Shown: in pieces, positions 17,992-26,907 of the stretch | Layout: each line of letters begins with the position of its first letter | Numbering within the stretch: the first letter of the stretch is position 1 | Assembly: GCF_013372285.1 (NCBI RefSeq) | Contig: NZ_CP054301.1 | Location: 3,314,001 to 3,378,000, forward strand | From: Marinomonas primoryensis | GTDB lineage: Bacteria > Pseudomonadota > Gammaproteobacteria > Pseudomonadales > Marinomonadaceae | Length of the DNA stretch: 64,000 nt | Reading direction: 5' to 3' | Translations under genes and position numbers: made by a program | The notes under the pieces: generated by a model | Databases searched by the model: none | Seen by the model: only the letters and a program-made list of their open reading frames with translations | What the model was told of the DNA's origin: nothing

Positions 17992-18939
17992 TCAAGCAAC
18001 TAAGCACATTTCTTTAAAAACCATCGCTGGTTGCTTGAACCCTAGACACTTTTTTGGACGATAGTTTATTCGTCTCATCGCGAAGTGTATTCTCTCTTCT
18101 GTAACATCTCTTAAATCAGTGCCTTTGGGTACATACTGCCTTAGAAGGCCGTTGCTATTTTCATTAGCGCCACGCTCCCAAGAGCTATATGGATGAGCAA
18201 AATATACTTGCGTATATAATGCTTCAGCTATCTCAGTATGATAGGCAAACTCTCGGCCATTATCGGCTGTGATCGTGTGTACATGATCTTTAAAAGGCAT
18301 CAATAACTCTATAGTCGCTTGAGTCACATCTTTAGCTGATTTCGAATCCACTTTCTTTATGAGGTAAAAGCGCGTCTTTCTTTCTAACAAGGTGACGATA
18401 GAACCTGTTCCATGTTTGCCTAAAACAGTGTCTATTTCCCAATCACCAAAACGCTTTTTTGTCTCTACAATGGCTGGGAGCTCATCAATAGAGGCTTTGT
18501 TTTTAATCACTTCTGCTTTCGTTCGCTGGCCTTTCCTGTAGCGTTTTTTTCGTTGTCTCAAATGGCGATAAAGCATCCCTTTGTTTCTTTTGTCATCATG
18601 GATATATTGATAAATCCATTCATGACTAACAGGAACGCCACAGTTTTTGAGTGCGTTAGAGATTTGCTCAGGACTCCAGTCGATTTCAATTAAAATACGA
18701 ATGAAATCAATCGTCTTTGATGATATGCGATATTTAGCTGATGTTTTTCGCCGTATTAAACAAGCTCTTTGAGCTTTGTCAGGGCAATATTCTGTTACTT
18801 TTTTATTCCGCTTTAGCTCACGATAAATCGTCGCTCTATGACAATTCAGTGTTCGTGCAATATTTGCCACTGATATTTCTTGTCCTAAAAGAGCGGAAAT
18901 CTGGTATCTTTTGCCTTCGGTCAACTGCTGATAATTCAT
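17992..18939 (-). CDS. IS30-family transposase
   Basis: A 315-aa protein with an N-terminal helix-turn-helix ('YRELKRNKK', about 37-45) and a DDE core: 'GDWEIDTVLG' (about 165-174), 'TITADNGREFAYH' (about 221-233) and 'SSWERGANENSNGLLRQYVP' (about 250-270) with the catalytic Glu. The C-terminal 'RRINYRPKKCLGFKQP' is also typical. No frameshift or stop interrupts it, so it may be active. It is the only intact transposase in the window. Confidence 0.95.
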   Translation of the reverse strand: MNYQQLTEGKRYQISALLGQEISVANIARTLNCHRATIYRELKRNKKVTEYCPDKAQRACLIRRKTSAKYRISSKTIDFIRILIEIDWSPEQISNALKNCGVPVSHEWIYQYIHDDKRNKGMLYRHLRQRKKRYRKGQRTKAEVIKNKASIDELPAIVETKKRFGDWEIDTVLGKHGTGSIVTLLERKTRFYLIKKVDSKSAKDVTQATIELLMPFKDHVHTITADNGREFAYHTEIAEALYTQVYFAHPYSSWERGANENSNGLLRQYVPKGTDLRDVTEERIHFAMRRINYRPKKCLGFKQPAMVFKEMCLVA

Positions 18940-18997
18940 GTTGGTACTGCTTCATTCTGTGGTAAGAAAAATCATACCAACTTCAGCAGTTGGCCTC

Positions 18998-19034
18998 CTC
19001 TACACCTCTACACCTCTACACCTCTACACCTCTA
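18998..19034. repeat. 8-bp tandem repeat inside IS30
   Basis: CTCTACAC is repeated four times (18998-19005, 19006-19013, 19014-19021, 19022-19029), followed by a partial CTCTA to 19034. It lies between the transposase start and the right inverted repeat. It is too short and regular for a CRISPR and looks like replication slippage. Confidence 0.85.
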
Positions 19035-19189
19035 ATTGCAGTGTCGCACTTATTATCTGAATTTAGGGGTTTATAGGTTAATGTCGGAAGGAATTTGGCT
19101 ATATTTGCAAAACCAATCGATAAAGGAATAGCTTAAAACATAGCCTCATCGTTGGTTGAATCGCCTATGAAGGCAGTTTTCTCAAGCGG

Positions 19190-19244
19190 TCTTCCCAGAC
19201 TTAAAACGTGATTATCTCATGGCAGGGGCTTACTCGTATGTTCC
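19190..19244 (-). mobile_element. IS5-family terminal remnant (transposase-start side)
   Basis: This stretch matches the transposase-proximal end of the IS5 copies at 29.68 and 34.78 kb: the sequence before the tnp start, then the tip ending TATGTTCC at 19244. The rest of the copy is missing. A matching opposite end occurs at 20416, so an IS5-derived sequence lies on each side of the esterase gene. Confidence 0.7.
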
Positions 19245-19483
19245 ACTAGAATACTAAAAAAGTATCTCTGGTATTGATAGGTTAAGTTTTGGCTTTAAAG
19301 TGTAAAATAAGTTTGTCAGATTAAGGTATTATGACAAGATTTATATAAGGAAAAATATGATCAAATCGATCGGGACTTTTAATCTCTTCAAACATACCAG
19401 TCTCGACTTGATTATTTTTTAAAAACGGTACAGTCTAAAAACTGATTAAATAAATCTGAAAATATATGTTATAGGTATTTGAT
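19245..19483. other. AT-rich intergenic region before the esterase
   Basis: No gene is supported here. A 21-codon frame beginning at 19357 has a fair ribosome-binding site, but no recognisable protein or conservation argument. The region probably contains the esterase promoter; I could not fix a convincing -35/-10 pair. Confidence 0.4.
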
Positions 19484-20449
19484 ATGGAACAATTAGACGC
19501 TCAAGTGAGCAATTTTATTGAGTTGACAATGAGTTATTATACAACTCGCTCAATGGCTAATATTCACCTGACGCGGCAATGCTATCGTGATATGAGCTTA
19601 GCCTTATCGACACCTGTACCTGATTCCATAGTGATTAAAAATGATAGAATAATAGGTCAAGATGATAATTCTATCCCTATACGGCACTATCTACCTAAAC
19701 ACCTATCTATCCATGAAAATCTGCAAGTAGTTTACTTTCATGGTGGTGGTTTTATAGTTGGTGACTTAGATACCCATGATGATGTGTGCGCAGGAATAGC
19801 TGATACTTGTGGAATCAACTTAGTATCAGTAGATTACCGTCTGGCGCCAGAACACCAGTACCCTTGTGATATTAAAGATTGTTTATCTTTAGTAGACGGT
19901 TTATTAGCCCAAGGTAAATTCATTATTTTAGTTGGTGATAGTGCTGGTGCTAATTTAGCGGCATGTGTAGCAAACGCTCGTTCAAATTATACAGAGACAC
20001 AGCTACTAGGGCAGATTCTAATTTATCCAGTTTTAGCTCATAACGAATTAACACAATCAATGAATGAACATGCCAATGCACCTTTATTAACCAAAGAACA
20101 TATGACATTTTATCATGCCAGCAGAGTAGGTGGTGATACCTTAAACATTCCTGAAAAAGACCCTTTATACTGCCCATTACAAGCGTCATCATTTAATGCA
20201 TTACCAGAAAGTTATTTATTTCCAGCACAAATAGATCCTTTATATGATGATTGTAAGTTATATGCTCAGGCATTAAAAAATGCAGGTGTCAAAGTTGAGA
20301 ATTACTCTGAAATAGGTATTGGTCTGGTACATGGTTATTTGAGAGCTCGTCATATTAGCGATAAAGCAGCATTCAATTTTAAAAAAATATGCGAAACTGT
20401 ATCAACCATTGGTAGGGAACATGCGATCAAGTCGAGCTGCGCGCCTTAA
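19484..20449 (+). CDS. Alpha/beta-hydrolase esterase (HSL/AB_hydrolase_3 family), 3' end replaced by IS5
   Basis: A 321-aa carboxylesterase-like protein. The oxyanion-hole motif 'HGGGFIVGD' lies at about residues 86-94, the nucleophile elbow 'GDSAGANLAA' at about 153-162, and the acid and base are likely the Asp in 'PAQIDPLYDD' and His in 'LVHGYLRA'. All triad residues are present. From about residue 309 the last codons (Gly-Arg-Glu-His-Ala... to the stop) are encoded by the tip of an IS5 remnant that starts at 20416, so the native C-terminus has been replaced by a few residues. Because the catalytic His lies before the junction, activity may persist. Substrate unknown. Confidence 0.85.
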   Translation: MEQLDAQVSNFIELTMSYYTTRSMANIHLTRQCYRDMSLALSTPVPDSIVIKNDRIIGQDDNSIPIRHYLPKHLSIHENLQVVYFHGGGFIVGDLDTHDDVCAGIADTCGINLVSVDYRLAPEHQYPCDIKDCLSLVDGLLAQGKFIILVGDSAGANLAACVANARSNYTETQLLGQILIYPVLAHNELTQSMNEHANAPLLTKEHMTFYHASRVGGDTLNIPEKDPLYCPLQASSFNALPESYLFPAQIDPLYDDCKLYAQALKNAGVKVENYSEIGIGLVHGYLRARHISDKAAFNFKKICETVSTIGREHAIKSSCAP

Positions 20450-20533
20450 CATTCTGAAAAGCCCAATGGCAGTCCGTAATATGGCTAGTTTATCACTTTC
20501 TACCACTAAACAAGATAATTGAACCTTGTTTAA
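20416..20533 (-). mobile_element. IS5-family terminal remnant (transposase-stop side)
   Basis: About 118 bp nearly identical to 33611-33730, the stop-codon end of the fuller IS5 copy, including the tip GGAACATGCGATCAAGTC and the hairpin CCACTAAACAAG. It is cut at 20534 by an IS3 element, giving nested insertions. It also supplies the last codons of the esterase. Confidence 0.8.
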
Positions 20534-20594
20534 TGGTCTAATGATTCTAGAAAGTCCTATAGCCTATAATTCACTAAAATATAGGAAGTAGATC

Positions 20595-20915
20595 ATGACC
20601 ATGACAACCCGAAAAACACGACTAAATTACACGTCCAAACAAAAATGTGAACACGCTAGATTGATGGTGGAAGAGCACTATTCTAACCAGCAGATTATGG
20701 ACATATCCGGAGCGGGAGCAACAGCCGTCGCTCGTTGGAAAAAGCAGTATTTAGATGAACAACTCGGCGAGTTTACTCAAAACAAGATCCCTTTAGACGC
20801 AGATAAACGGCTAATAGAAGAACTTAAAAAAGAGTTGGCAGAATCAAGGGAGGATGTACGGCTATTAAAAAAAGCAACCGCCTTGTTCATACGCGACAAT
20901 CCAAATTTAAAGTGA
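20595..20915 (+). CDS. IS3-family transposase OrfA
   Basis: A 106-aa protein with an N-terminal helix-turn-helix ('TSKQKCEHARLMVEEHYSNQ' onwards, then 'VARWKKQY') and a C-terminal leucine-rich coiled coil ('LIEELKKELAESREDVRLLK'). It overlaps the OrfB frame at 20912 by 4 bp, consistent with -1 frameshifting or coupling. Clearly different from the OrfA at 844. Confidence 0.88.
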   Translation: MTMTTRKTRLNYTSKQKCEHARLMVEEHYSNQQIMDISGAGATAVARWKKQYLDEQLGEFTQNKIPLDADKRLIEELKKELAESREDVRLLKKATALFIRDNPNLK

Positions 20916-21764
20916 TTCGACAATTGATCAAGGCAGAGCCCCTGATAGCCATTCAGAGGTTATGTCGATTATTTGAGCTCCCCGTGTCTAGTTATTACTA
21001 TGAGCCTGTGGTTCGCTCAGAAGATGAGGAAATCAAGCAGAGAATGGTGGAGATATTTGAAGCGTCTTTTTATTCTTATGAAAAGCGACGCTTGGTCATC
21101 GACTTGAAAAAAGCATCGTTTAAAATTGGTGTGTTTAAAACGGCTAGATTAATGAAAACATGGGGATTAGTCGCGAAAAGGCCGAAGAAACCACATTACT
21201 ATGTAATGGGTAATGGGTAAAGAACAACCCACGACACCACATTTATTAAAAAGAGCGTTCAACCCGACGGACCTCAATACTCGTTGGGTAGGTGACATTA
21301 CCTATATACGATCGCACCAAGGTTGGAGTTATTTAGCGACGGTGATGGATCTCGCTAATCGTGAAATAGTCGGTTACGCAATGTCGAAAACACCGGATGC
21401 CAAACTGGCTAAAAAAGCACTAACGAATGCGATTGCAAAGCATCAGCCGAACACTAAGGGGTTAATGTTTCATTCAGATCAAGGTGTGCAATATAACGCC
21501 AAGTTATTTAAAGAAACGCTCCACGGTCATAAAATGATTCAAAGTATGAGTCGACGAGGTAATTGTTGGGATAATGCCGTTCAAGAACGTTTTTTCCGCA
21601 ACCTAAAAACGGAATATCTGAATGATCAGACTTTTATTAATCACCAATCGGTGGTCGCTGCCGTCGAACGGTATATTGGGTTCTATAACTACAAGCGATT
21701 GAACTCTGCGATTGATTATTTAACACCGGCTCAGAAACGACAAGAATTACTAAAAGTGGCTTAG
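20912..21764 (+). pseudogene. IS3-family transposase OrfB, split by a 7-bp duplication
   Basis: The first part (20912-21220) reads through the HTH_21-like region to 'KKPHYYVMG' and stops. The second (to 21764) continues at 'MGKEQP' with the rve core: 'WVGDITYI' (first Asp), 'LMFHSDQGVQY' (second Asp) and 'SRRGNCWDNAVQERFF' (Glu), ending 'AQKRQELLKVA'. The break is the tandem heptamer TAATGGG at 21204-21210 and 21211-21217; removing one copy restores the frame. The catalytic residues are intact, so only slippage separates this from an active enzyme. Confidence 0.9.
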
Positions 21765-21925
21765 AGACCCTACAGGATTACTTGACCATTACAATCAGAC
21801 ACCTTTATCAAAACGAATAACTCTCTACCTTTCAAGTTGAATTGTCAGACCAAGTCAAAATTAATACCCTACATTCTCCTTAAATATCCTAAAATTTTTG
21901 TCACAGTCAAGACTCTAATAAACAC

Positions 21926-22552
21926 TCAAATAGTTTGTAGGTTATTAATTTGATTTATATTTGAAACAGTAAAATTAAGATCTTTAATTTTCCCATCATT
22001 TAAACCATAGATCCACCCATGAACAGATAGGTTCTGATTACGTTCCCAAGCAGTACGAATAATTTTCGTTTTACATAAATTATGAACTTGCATTTTTACA
22101 TTAAGCTCACAAATATAATCAATTTTTTCCTTATTATTAAAATGTTGAATCGTATTTTCATAACGCATATATAAATCACGTACAGATTGCAACCAATAGT
22201 CAACAATACCATTTTCCGTTTGATTAATCGCAGCTTCAATGCCACCACATCCATAATGACCAACTACCATTATATGTTTTACTTTTAATACATCTACTCC
22301 ATATTGAAGCACTGAAAGTAAATTCATATCTGTATGGTACAAAATATTAGCAACATTTCTATGTACAAAAACTTCTCCAGGAGCTAAGGACATAATTTCA
22401 TTTGCTGGAACACGACTATCAGAACAACCAATCCAAAGATATTCAGGACTTTGTTGCTTTGATAAGCTAGTGAAAAAAGTAGGATCTTCTTTAATTTTAT
22501 TTTCAGACCAAAGAAAATTATTATTGAATATATCATTAATACAAGGTGACAT
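21926..22552 (-). CDS. can: Beta-class carbonic anhydrase
   Basis: A 208-aa enzyme interconverting CO2 and bicarbonate in the cytoplasm. Zinc ligands are Cys43, His99 and Cys102, with the Asp45-Arg47 dyad ('WIGCSDSRVPANE', 'VVGHYGCGG'). 'APGEVFVHRNVAN' is also typical. It is the last gene of the AT-rich carboxylase/TRAP operon, 52 bp after dctM, and shares its base composition. The obvious role is bicarbonate supply to the biotin-dependent carboxylase. A general CO2-scavenging role cannot be excluded. Confidence 0.93.
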   Translation of the reverse strand: MSPCINDIFNNNFLWSENKIKEDPTFFTSLSKQQSPEYLWIGCSDSRVPANEIMSLAPGEVFVHRNVANILYHTDMNLLSVLQYGVDVLKVKHIMVVGHYGCGGIEAAINQTENGIVDYWLQSVRDLYMRYENTIQHFNNKEKIDYICELNVKMQVHNLCKTKIIRTAWERNQNLSVHGWIYGLNDGKIKDLNFTVSNINQINNLQTI

Positions 22553-22604
22553 AATAAATATTAAGTAATTTAATTAAAAACCACCATCCTTCATAATTTA
22601 TAAT

Positions 22605-23915
22605 TTATAAATAACTAGGCAACCAAGTTATTATTTCAGGGAAAATAGAAAAGATGCACATAGCTAATATAAAAATGCCCACAACAGGCCACGCACTCTT
22701 GTATATATCAGAAATAAGAATATTTGGCGCAGCACCTTTGAGTGAAAACAAAGTATAACCAAACGGAGGTGTTAAGCTTCCAACAGTCAAGTTTATTAAA
22801 AAAATAGTCCAGAACCAAATAGGATCAAAATCGAATTGTTTAACTATTGGTTCGTAAAGAGGAATAGCTAATAATAAGAAAGCAAACTGATCTATAAACA
22901 TGCATAAAAAGAATGGTATAGCCATTAAAACTAAAAACATGATCCAATCATTGATGGACAAGTCAGATACAAAATTGATGAGGCCTGACGTTGCTCCAGA
23001 GAAGGATAATAACTGACTGAATAATTTAGAGCTTGCAACGATTATGATAATCATAATGCTAATTTTAGAAGACGATTTTAGCGATTGCCAAATCATTGAA
23101 ACCGAACATGATCGATAAATAGCTGAAGTTATGATAGCACCGACAACCCCACTTGCAGCTGCTTCTGAAGGCGTTGCTACCCCAAGAAGTATAAGGCCCA
23201 TTACAGATAATATAACTATAAGAAATGGTGACACTTTAATAATTTCGTATAATTTCTCTTTAAATGTATATTTGATTTCTACGTTTTCACTCTTTGGAAC
23301 TAGATCCTTATTATTTCTTATCTTATAAAAAATATATAAACAAAGTACCAATGCCAAAATAACTCCTGGAATTATCCCTGCTATTAGTAAAGCAGAAATT
23401 GAAGTATCGCGAACAAGAGAACCAATAACTATCACAAAAAGACTTGGTGGTATTATAGGAGCAAGAGATGCACCACCAAGAATAGTAAAATTCGTCAATT
23501 TTATATTATAGCCTAGCTTTTCCATTTGCGGCAAAATTGATCGGCCAAGCATAGCAGCTACTGCAGCTGCAGACCCAGATAACGCACCAAAAATAGTGGA
23601 TAAGCCAACTACTAAATAATACATTCTTCCTTTAATATTTCCAATCCACTTATCTAGAGCCTTTGATAATACATCGACCGATCCTGACCTAAATAATATC
23701 TCTCCCATCAAAACAAAAAGTGGTATTGTTACAAATGTTTCTGATGTAAGCGTTTCATATATACTATTACTGAACATTCCAAAACCGCGTGTTCCTAACG
23801 TAATTAATACACCTGAAATATTTGCGATAAGAAAAGCAATAAAAATAGGAATCCCAGTTGCCATCAGAACAAATATAAATAAAAAAGAAATCAGCAATAT
23901 TGAATACCATTCCAT
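22605..23915 (-). CDS. dctM: TRAP transporter large membrane subunit (DctM)
   Basis: About 436 aa of a highly hydrophobic DctM protein, the sodium-coupled channel of a TRAP importer, with 11-12 hydrophobic segments. Family landmarks are 'FVTIPLFVLMGEILFRSG', 'GALSGSAAAVAAMLG', 'ILGGASLAPIIPPSLFVIVI' and 'NLTVGSLTPPFGYTLF'. Start ATG 23915 has AAGGAG 8 bp away; the in-frame GTG at 23924 is too close to that site. It lies 1 bp from the dctQ stop. It belongs to the AT-rich operon with the biotin carboxylase. Solute unknown; TRAP systems import mostly carboxylates. Confidence 0.93.
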   Translation of the reverse strand: MEWYSILLISFLFIFVLMATGIPIFIAFLIANISGVLITLGTRGFGMFSNSIYETLTSETFVTIPLFVLMGEILFRSGSVDVLSKALDKWIGNIKGRMYYLVVGLSTIFGALSGSAAAVAAMLGRSILPQMEKLGYNIKLTNFTILGGASLAPIIPPSLFVIVIGSLVRDTSISALLIAGIIPGVILALVLCLYIFYKIRNNKDLVPKSENVEIKYTFKEKLYEIIKVSPFLIVILSVMGLILLGVATPSEAAASGVVGAIITSAIYRSCSVSMIWQSLKSSSKISIMIIIIVASSKLFSQLLSFSGATSGLINFVSDLSINDWIMFLVLMAIPFFLCMFIDQFAFLLLAIPLYEPIVKQFDFDPIWFWTIFLINLTVGSLTPPFGYTLFSLKGAAPNILISDIYKSAWPVVGIFILAMCIFSIFPEIITWLPSYL

Positions 23916-23916
23916 T

Positions 23917-24423
23917 TCATACACTCCTTAGATTAGATTTAATATTATAAGCTCTTTTAATAAAAAGTAATAAAAAATGACAGGACGTCAATAATAAAGA
24001 AAAAGGTATAAATATAAAAACCCACCATTTTGGAATTGAAAATGCTCCTAGCGTTCTTATTTCTGTATCAAAAAGCCTAACAAGCTCTAAAAAAGTAATA
24101 TGAAAAGTATAAATTATTATAAAAAATGAAATCGCGTACAATATTAATTGTATATAATTTCCAACTTTTTCAGAAGAAAAATCCAAAATAACTGAAATTG
24201 AAATATGTTCATTATTTTTAGTAACTTCAGGCATAGTTAACATTAAAGATGCACAAAATAAATAAGTTATTGTATCTGGCCCCCAAGAAGTAGGAGAAAC
24301 AAAAAAATACCTCATCACGATTTCTGTACAAAAAACTATTACTATACCCCCTAACATCAATGAACCAATATTAAAAGAAAGATCCGAAATTAAATCTATC
24401 GTTTTTTTTATTTTTATATACAT
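23917..24423 (-). CDS. dctQ: TRAP transporter small membrane subunit (DctQ)
   Basis: A 168-aa DctQ protein with four hydrophobic segments (about 18-35, 50-65, 90-110 and 135-155) and 'TEIVMRYFFVSPTSWGPD', matching the family's RY-F-f-s-w-e/d element. It pairs with DctM to form the membrane unit. The stretch is extremely AT-rich: bases 24061-24120 contain only 13 G or C. Confidence 0.9.
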   Translation of the reverse strand: MYIKIKKTIDLISDLSFNIGSLMLGGIVIVFCTEIVMRYFFVSPTSWGPDTITYLFCASLMLTMPEVTKNNEHISISVILDFSSEKVGNYIQLILYAISFFIIIYTFHITFLELVRLFDTEIRTLGAFSIPKWWVFIFIPFSLLLTSCHFLLLFIKRAYNIKSNLRSV

Positions 24424-24480
24424 AAAAAACCTATAAAAAGAAAGTAGACTGTATTTTCAAAATACAGTCTACTAATTAAT

Positions 24481-25482
24481 TTAATATGTCATACTTTCTG
24501 AAAGTGCTTTTTTTCTAAGCTCTCTAACAGAATCACCACTTAATTCTTCACCAACCTCCCATACACCTTGAGCCCAAAGTCTATCTAGTTCAGACGCTTC
24601 TTTATCACTAAATGACTCTATAGACATGCCATTTTTCAATAAAAAAGCCTCTTCCTTTACTTGCAATTCATCGAAATGTTGTACCGAATCAATTTCAAGT
24701 TGTTTTCCCGCTTCGATGAGAATATTTTGGGTATCTTTACTTAGTTCATTCCAACGATCTAAGTTCATAAAAATCATTAGACCCACCTGCCCAAATACAG
24801 GAGCAGTCATGTAATCTATAACCTCATGCCATTGTAAATCGCTAGCTCCAGTCAAACCCCATGCAGCACCATCAATCACACCACGTTGTAGAGCAGTATA
24901 AATTTCACTAACGGGCATATTTACCGGTGAACCGCCAAGATTTTTAATCATAGAGTGATATGAAACAGTTCCTCGGATACGGCGTCCTTCTAAACCAGGC
25001 TCACCTGTTATTTTATCTCTTAAATAAAAGCGAAAACCTTTGGTTCCTGTAGAAGGTGCAGCGATTAATTTCAACCCTAATTTCTGATACTGGTTATCAA
25101 TATAATCAATAATTCCTTTTTCGCGTCGCTTAATAGGATCAACATCAATAGCATCAAGAGTTAAACCGACAGCTGTAGTACCTGAATGATATGCAGGATG
25201 AGTAAATAGGAAATCAAACACTCCTATTTGAACAGGTTGTAGCTGTTCAAAAGCTGGGACAACATCAGGACCTTTAATATTGAAGGTTATTTTTCCATCA
25301 GATTTTTCTTTAACTAAATCTATAAAATCAGGGACAATTTCACTATGCCAAGCGAAATTTGGTGCGTAACTTGATAGCATACTAAATTCTTTTGCATGCA
25401 GTGTTGAAATAGTTCCAAATTGAATTAATGAAGCAACACTTAAAAATAAAATTTTATTAGATGTTTTTTTTAATATATTCAT
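24481..25482 (-). CDS. dctP: TRAP transporter solute-binding protein (DctP)
   Basis: About 333 aa from ATG 25482 (AGAGG 7 bp upstream), which begins a clear signal peptide with cleavage near 'LHA-KE'. A longer frame to 25563 would overlap the carboxylase gene. 'LEGRRIRGTVSYHSMIKNLG' carries the conserved DctP Arg that binds the carboxylate of the solute, followed by 'VSEIYTALQRGVIDGAAWGL'. The ligand is therefore probably an organic acid. Placed between a three-subunit biotin carboxylase and dctQM, it likely delivers the carboxylase substrate. I propose a methyl-keto acid such as levulinate; pyruvate or another acid is possible. Confidence 0.92.
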   Translation of the reverse strand: MNILKKTSNKILFLSVASLIQFGTISTLHAKEFSMLSSYAPNFAWHSEIVPDFIDLVKEKSDGKITFNIKGPDVVPAFEQLQPVQIGVFDFLFTHPAYHSGTTAVGLTLDAIDVDPIKRREKGIIDYIDNQYQKLGLKLIAAPSTGTKGFRFYLRDKITGEPGLEGRRIRGTVSYHSMIKNLGGSPVNMPVSEIYTALQRGVIDGAAWGLTGASDLQWHEVIDYMTAPVFGQVGLMIFMNLDRWNELSKDTQNILIEAGKQLEIDSVQHFDELQVKEEAFLLKNGMSIESFSDKEASELDRLWAQGVWEVGEELSGDSVRELRKKALSESMTY

Positions 25483-25501
25483 TATATTTACCTCTGTATT
25501 A

Positions 25502-26854
25502 TTATTTTTGTAGAAAGTTTGAAACAAATCCAGTATTAAAATCTCCTGATTTAAATTTTTCATGTGAAATTAATTTAAATTGGAACTGAGCTGTTGTAAT
25601 CACTCCTGAAATTTCAGTTTCCTCAAGCGCCCGCTTCATTCGAGTTATCGCTTCTTCACGATCTCTACCCCAACATATTATCTTTCCAATCATAGAGTCA
25701 TAAAAAGGAGATATTACATATCCATTTTCTAAATGACTATCCATTCGAACACCAAAGCCGTTAGCAGGTCTGAAGTTAACAACTTTAGAGGGACAAGGCA
25801 TGAAATTATTATCTGGATCCTCTGCATTCAAACGGCACTCAATAGCATGTCCATTAATTACAACATCACATTGTTTTATTTTTAAAGTTTGATCATCTGC
25901 AATTTTAATCTGCTCTTTTATAATATCTATGCCAGTTATCATCTCCGTTACTGGGTGCTCTACTTGAACTCGAGTATTCATCTCTATAAAATAGAATTTC
26001 TTCTCATTATTATCAAAGACATATTCAACTGTTCCTACATTTTTATATCCAACTTCTTTGCAAAGTCTAATTGCTGAATCACAAATCTCTTTACGTTGGA
26101 TCTCATTAAGTGCTGGAGAAGGAGCTTCTTCAACTAATTTTTGATTACGTCTCTGAGCAGTACAGTCTCTTTCACCTAAATGGATACTATTATTTCCATC
26201 AGATATAATCTGAACCTCTATATGCCGAATATCTGTTAGATATTTTTCGATATATACTGATGAGTCACCAAAAGCAACTTTCGCTTCTGACATAATTTCG
26301 TTAAGATCTTTTTCTAAAGTATCACTTGATTTTACGACCCTCATACCTCTTCCACCGCCACCAGCAGAAGCTTTAATAAGTAATGGGAAACCTACAGATC
26401 CAGCAATTTCAAATGCTTTTGTTTTATCTTTTACAGCTCCATCTGATCCTGGAATAGTTGGAACTCCAGCTTTAGTCGCTATTTTACGAGCCTCAATTTT
26501 ATCACCCATTTGAGCGATAATATTGGAAGATGGTCCGATAAAAATAATATTATTATCTTCACATTTTTTAGCAAAACTGGCTTTTTCAGACAAAAAACCA
26601 TAGCCTGGATGTATAGCATCTACTTTAAATGATAAAGCGGCACTAATAATTGAATTTTCGTTTTGATAGCTCTGCTGAGCTGGTGAAGGCCCAATGCACA
26701 ACACTTCATCAGCTAGTTTCACTGGTAATGAATCTTTATCAGCTTCTGAATATACAACAACACTTTTCACACCGAGTTCTTTACAAGCTCGGACAATTCT
26801 CAAAGCAATTTCCCCACGATTAGCAATCAAAATACTTTTTATATTGTTGAGCAT
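25502..26854 (-). CDS. accC: Biotin carboxylase subunit (AccC-like)
   Basis: About 450 aa. Uses ATP and bicarbonate to carboxylate biotin on the carrier protein. It has the N-terminal 'ILIANRGEIALRIVRACKEL', 'HPGYGFLSE', the ATP-grasp glycine loop 'KASAGGGGRGMRVV' (about 159-172), 'RDCTAQRRNQKLVEEAPSP' and 'EMNTRVQVEHPVTEMI' with the catalytic Arg and Glu. ATG 26854 has AGGAGG at 5 bp; GTG at 26857 is too close. Same operon as the carrier, carboxyltransferase and TRAP genes, so it is likely a dedicated copy and not the housekeeping acetyl-CoA carboxylase subunit. Confidence 0.94.
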   Translation of the reverse strand: MLNNIKSILIANRGEIALRIVRACKELGVKSVVVYSEADKDSLPVKLADEVLCIGPSPAQQSYQNENSIISAALSFKVDAIHPGYGFLSEKASFAKKCEDNNIIFIGPSSNIIAQMGDKIEARKIATKAGVPTIPGSDGAVKDKTKAFEIAGSVGFPLLIKASAGGGGRGMRVVKSSDTLEKDLNEIMSEAKVAFGDSSVYIEKYLTDIRHIEVQIISDGNNSIHLGERDCTAQRRNQKLVEEAPSPALNEIQRKEICDSAIRLCKEVGYKNVGTVEYVFDNNEKKFYFIEMNTRVQVEHPVTEMITGIDIIKEQIKIADDQTLKIKQCDVVINGHAIECRLNAEDPDNNFMPCPSKVVNFRPANGFGVRMDSHLENGYVISPFYDSMIGKIICWGRDREEAITRMKRALEETEISGVITTAQFQFKLISHEKFKSGDFNTGFVSNFLQK

Positions 26855-26907
26855 CACAACCTCCTAAAGCACATATTAATGAAAAATTCATACCAATAAT
26901 TAAACTT

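Larger units (their letters stand above)
17961..19063 (-). mobile_element. IS30-family insertion sequence, apparently complete
   Basis: The element is bounded by 24-bp imperfect inverted repeats, 17961-17984 and 19040-19063. They are identical over the outer AATTCA and inner AAGTGCGACACT, 18 of 24 in total. It holds one intact transposase gene on the minus strand; length about 1.1 kb fits the family. No target duplication was recognisable. Confidence 0.85.
20534..21788 (+). mobile_element. IS3-family insertion sequence with broken OrfB
   Basis: The tips are TGGTCTAATGATTCT at 20534 and, inverted, TGGTCAAGTAATCCT at 21788. Length of 1255 bp is normal for IS3. OrfA is intact; OrfB is broken by a 7-bp duplication. 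It is inserted in an IS5 remnant. The right flank TTA may correspond to the left-flank TTA at 20530-20532, but the duplication is not certain. Confidence 0.8.

Noticed and set aside
18998..19034. Short direct repeats as a CRISPR array
   Set aside because: Units are 8 bp without spacers and no cas genes are present; it is a simple tandem repeat.
19357..19422. A 21-codon gene with a fair ribosome-binding site
   Set aside because: Too short, with no recognisable product and no second line of evidence.
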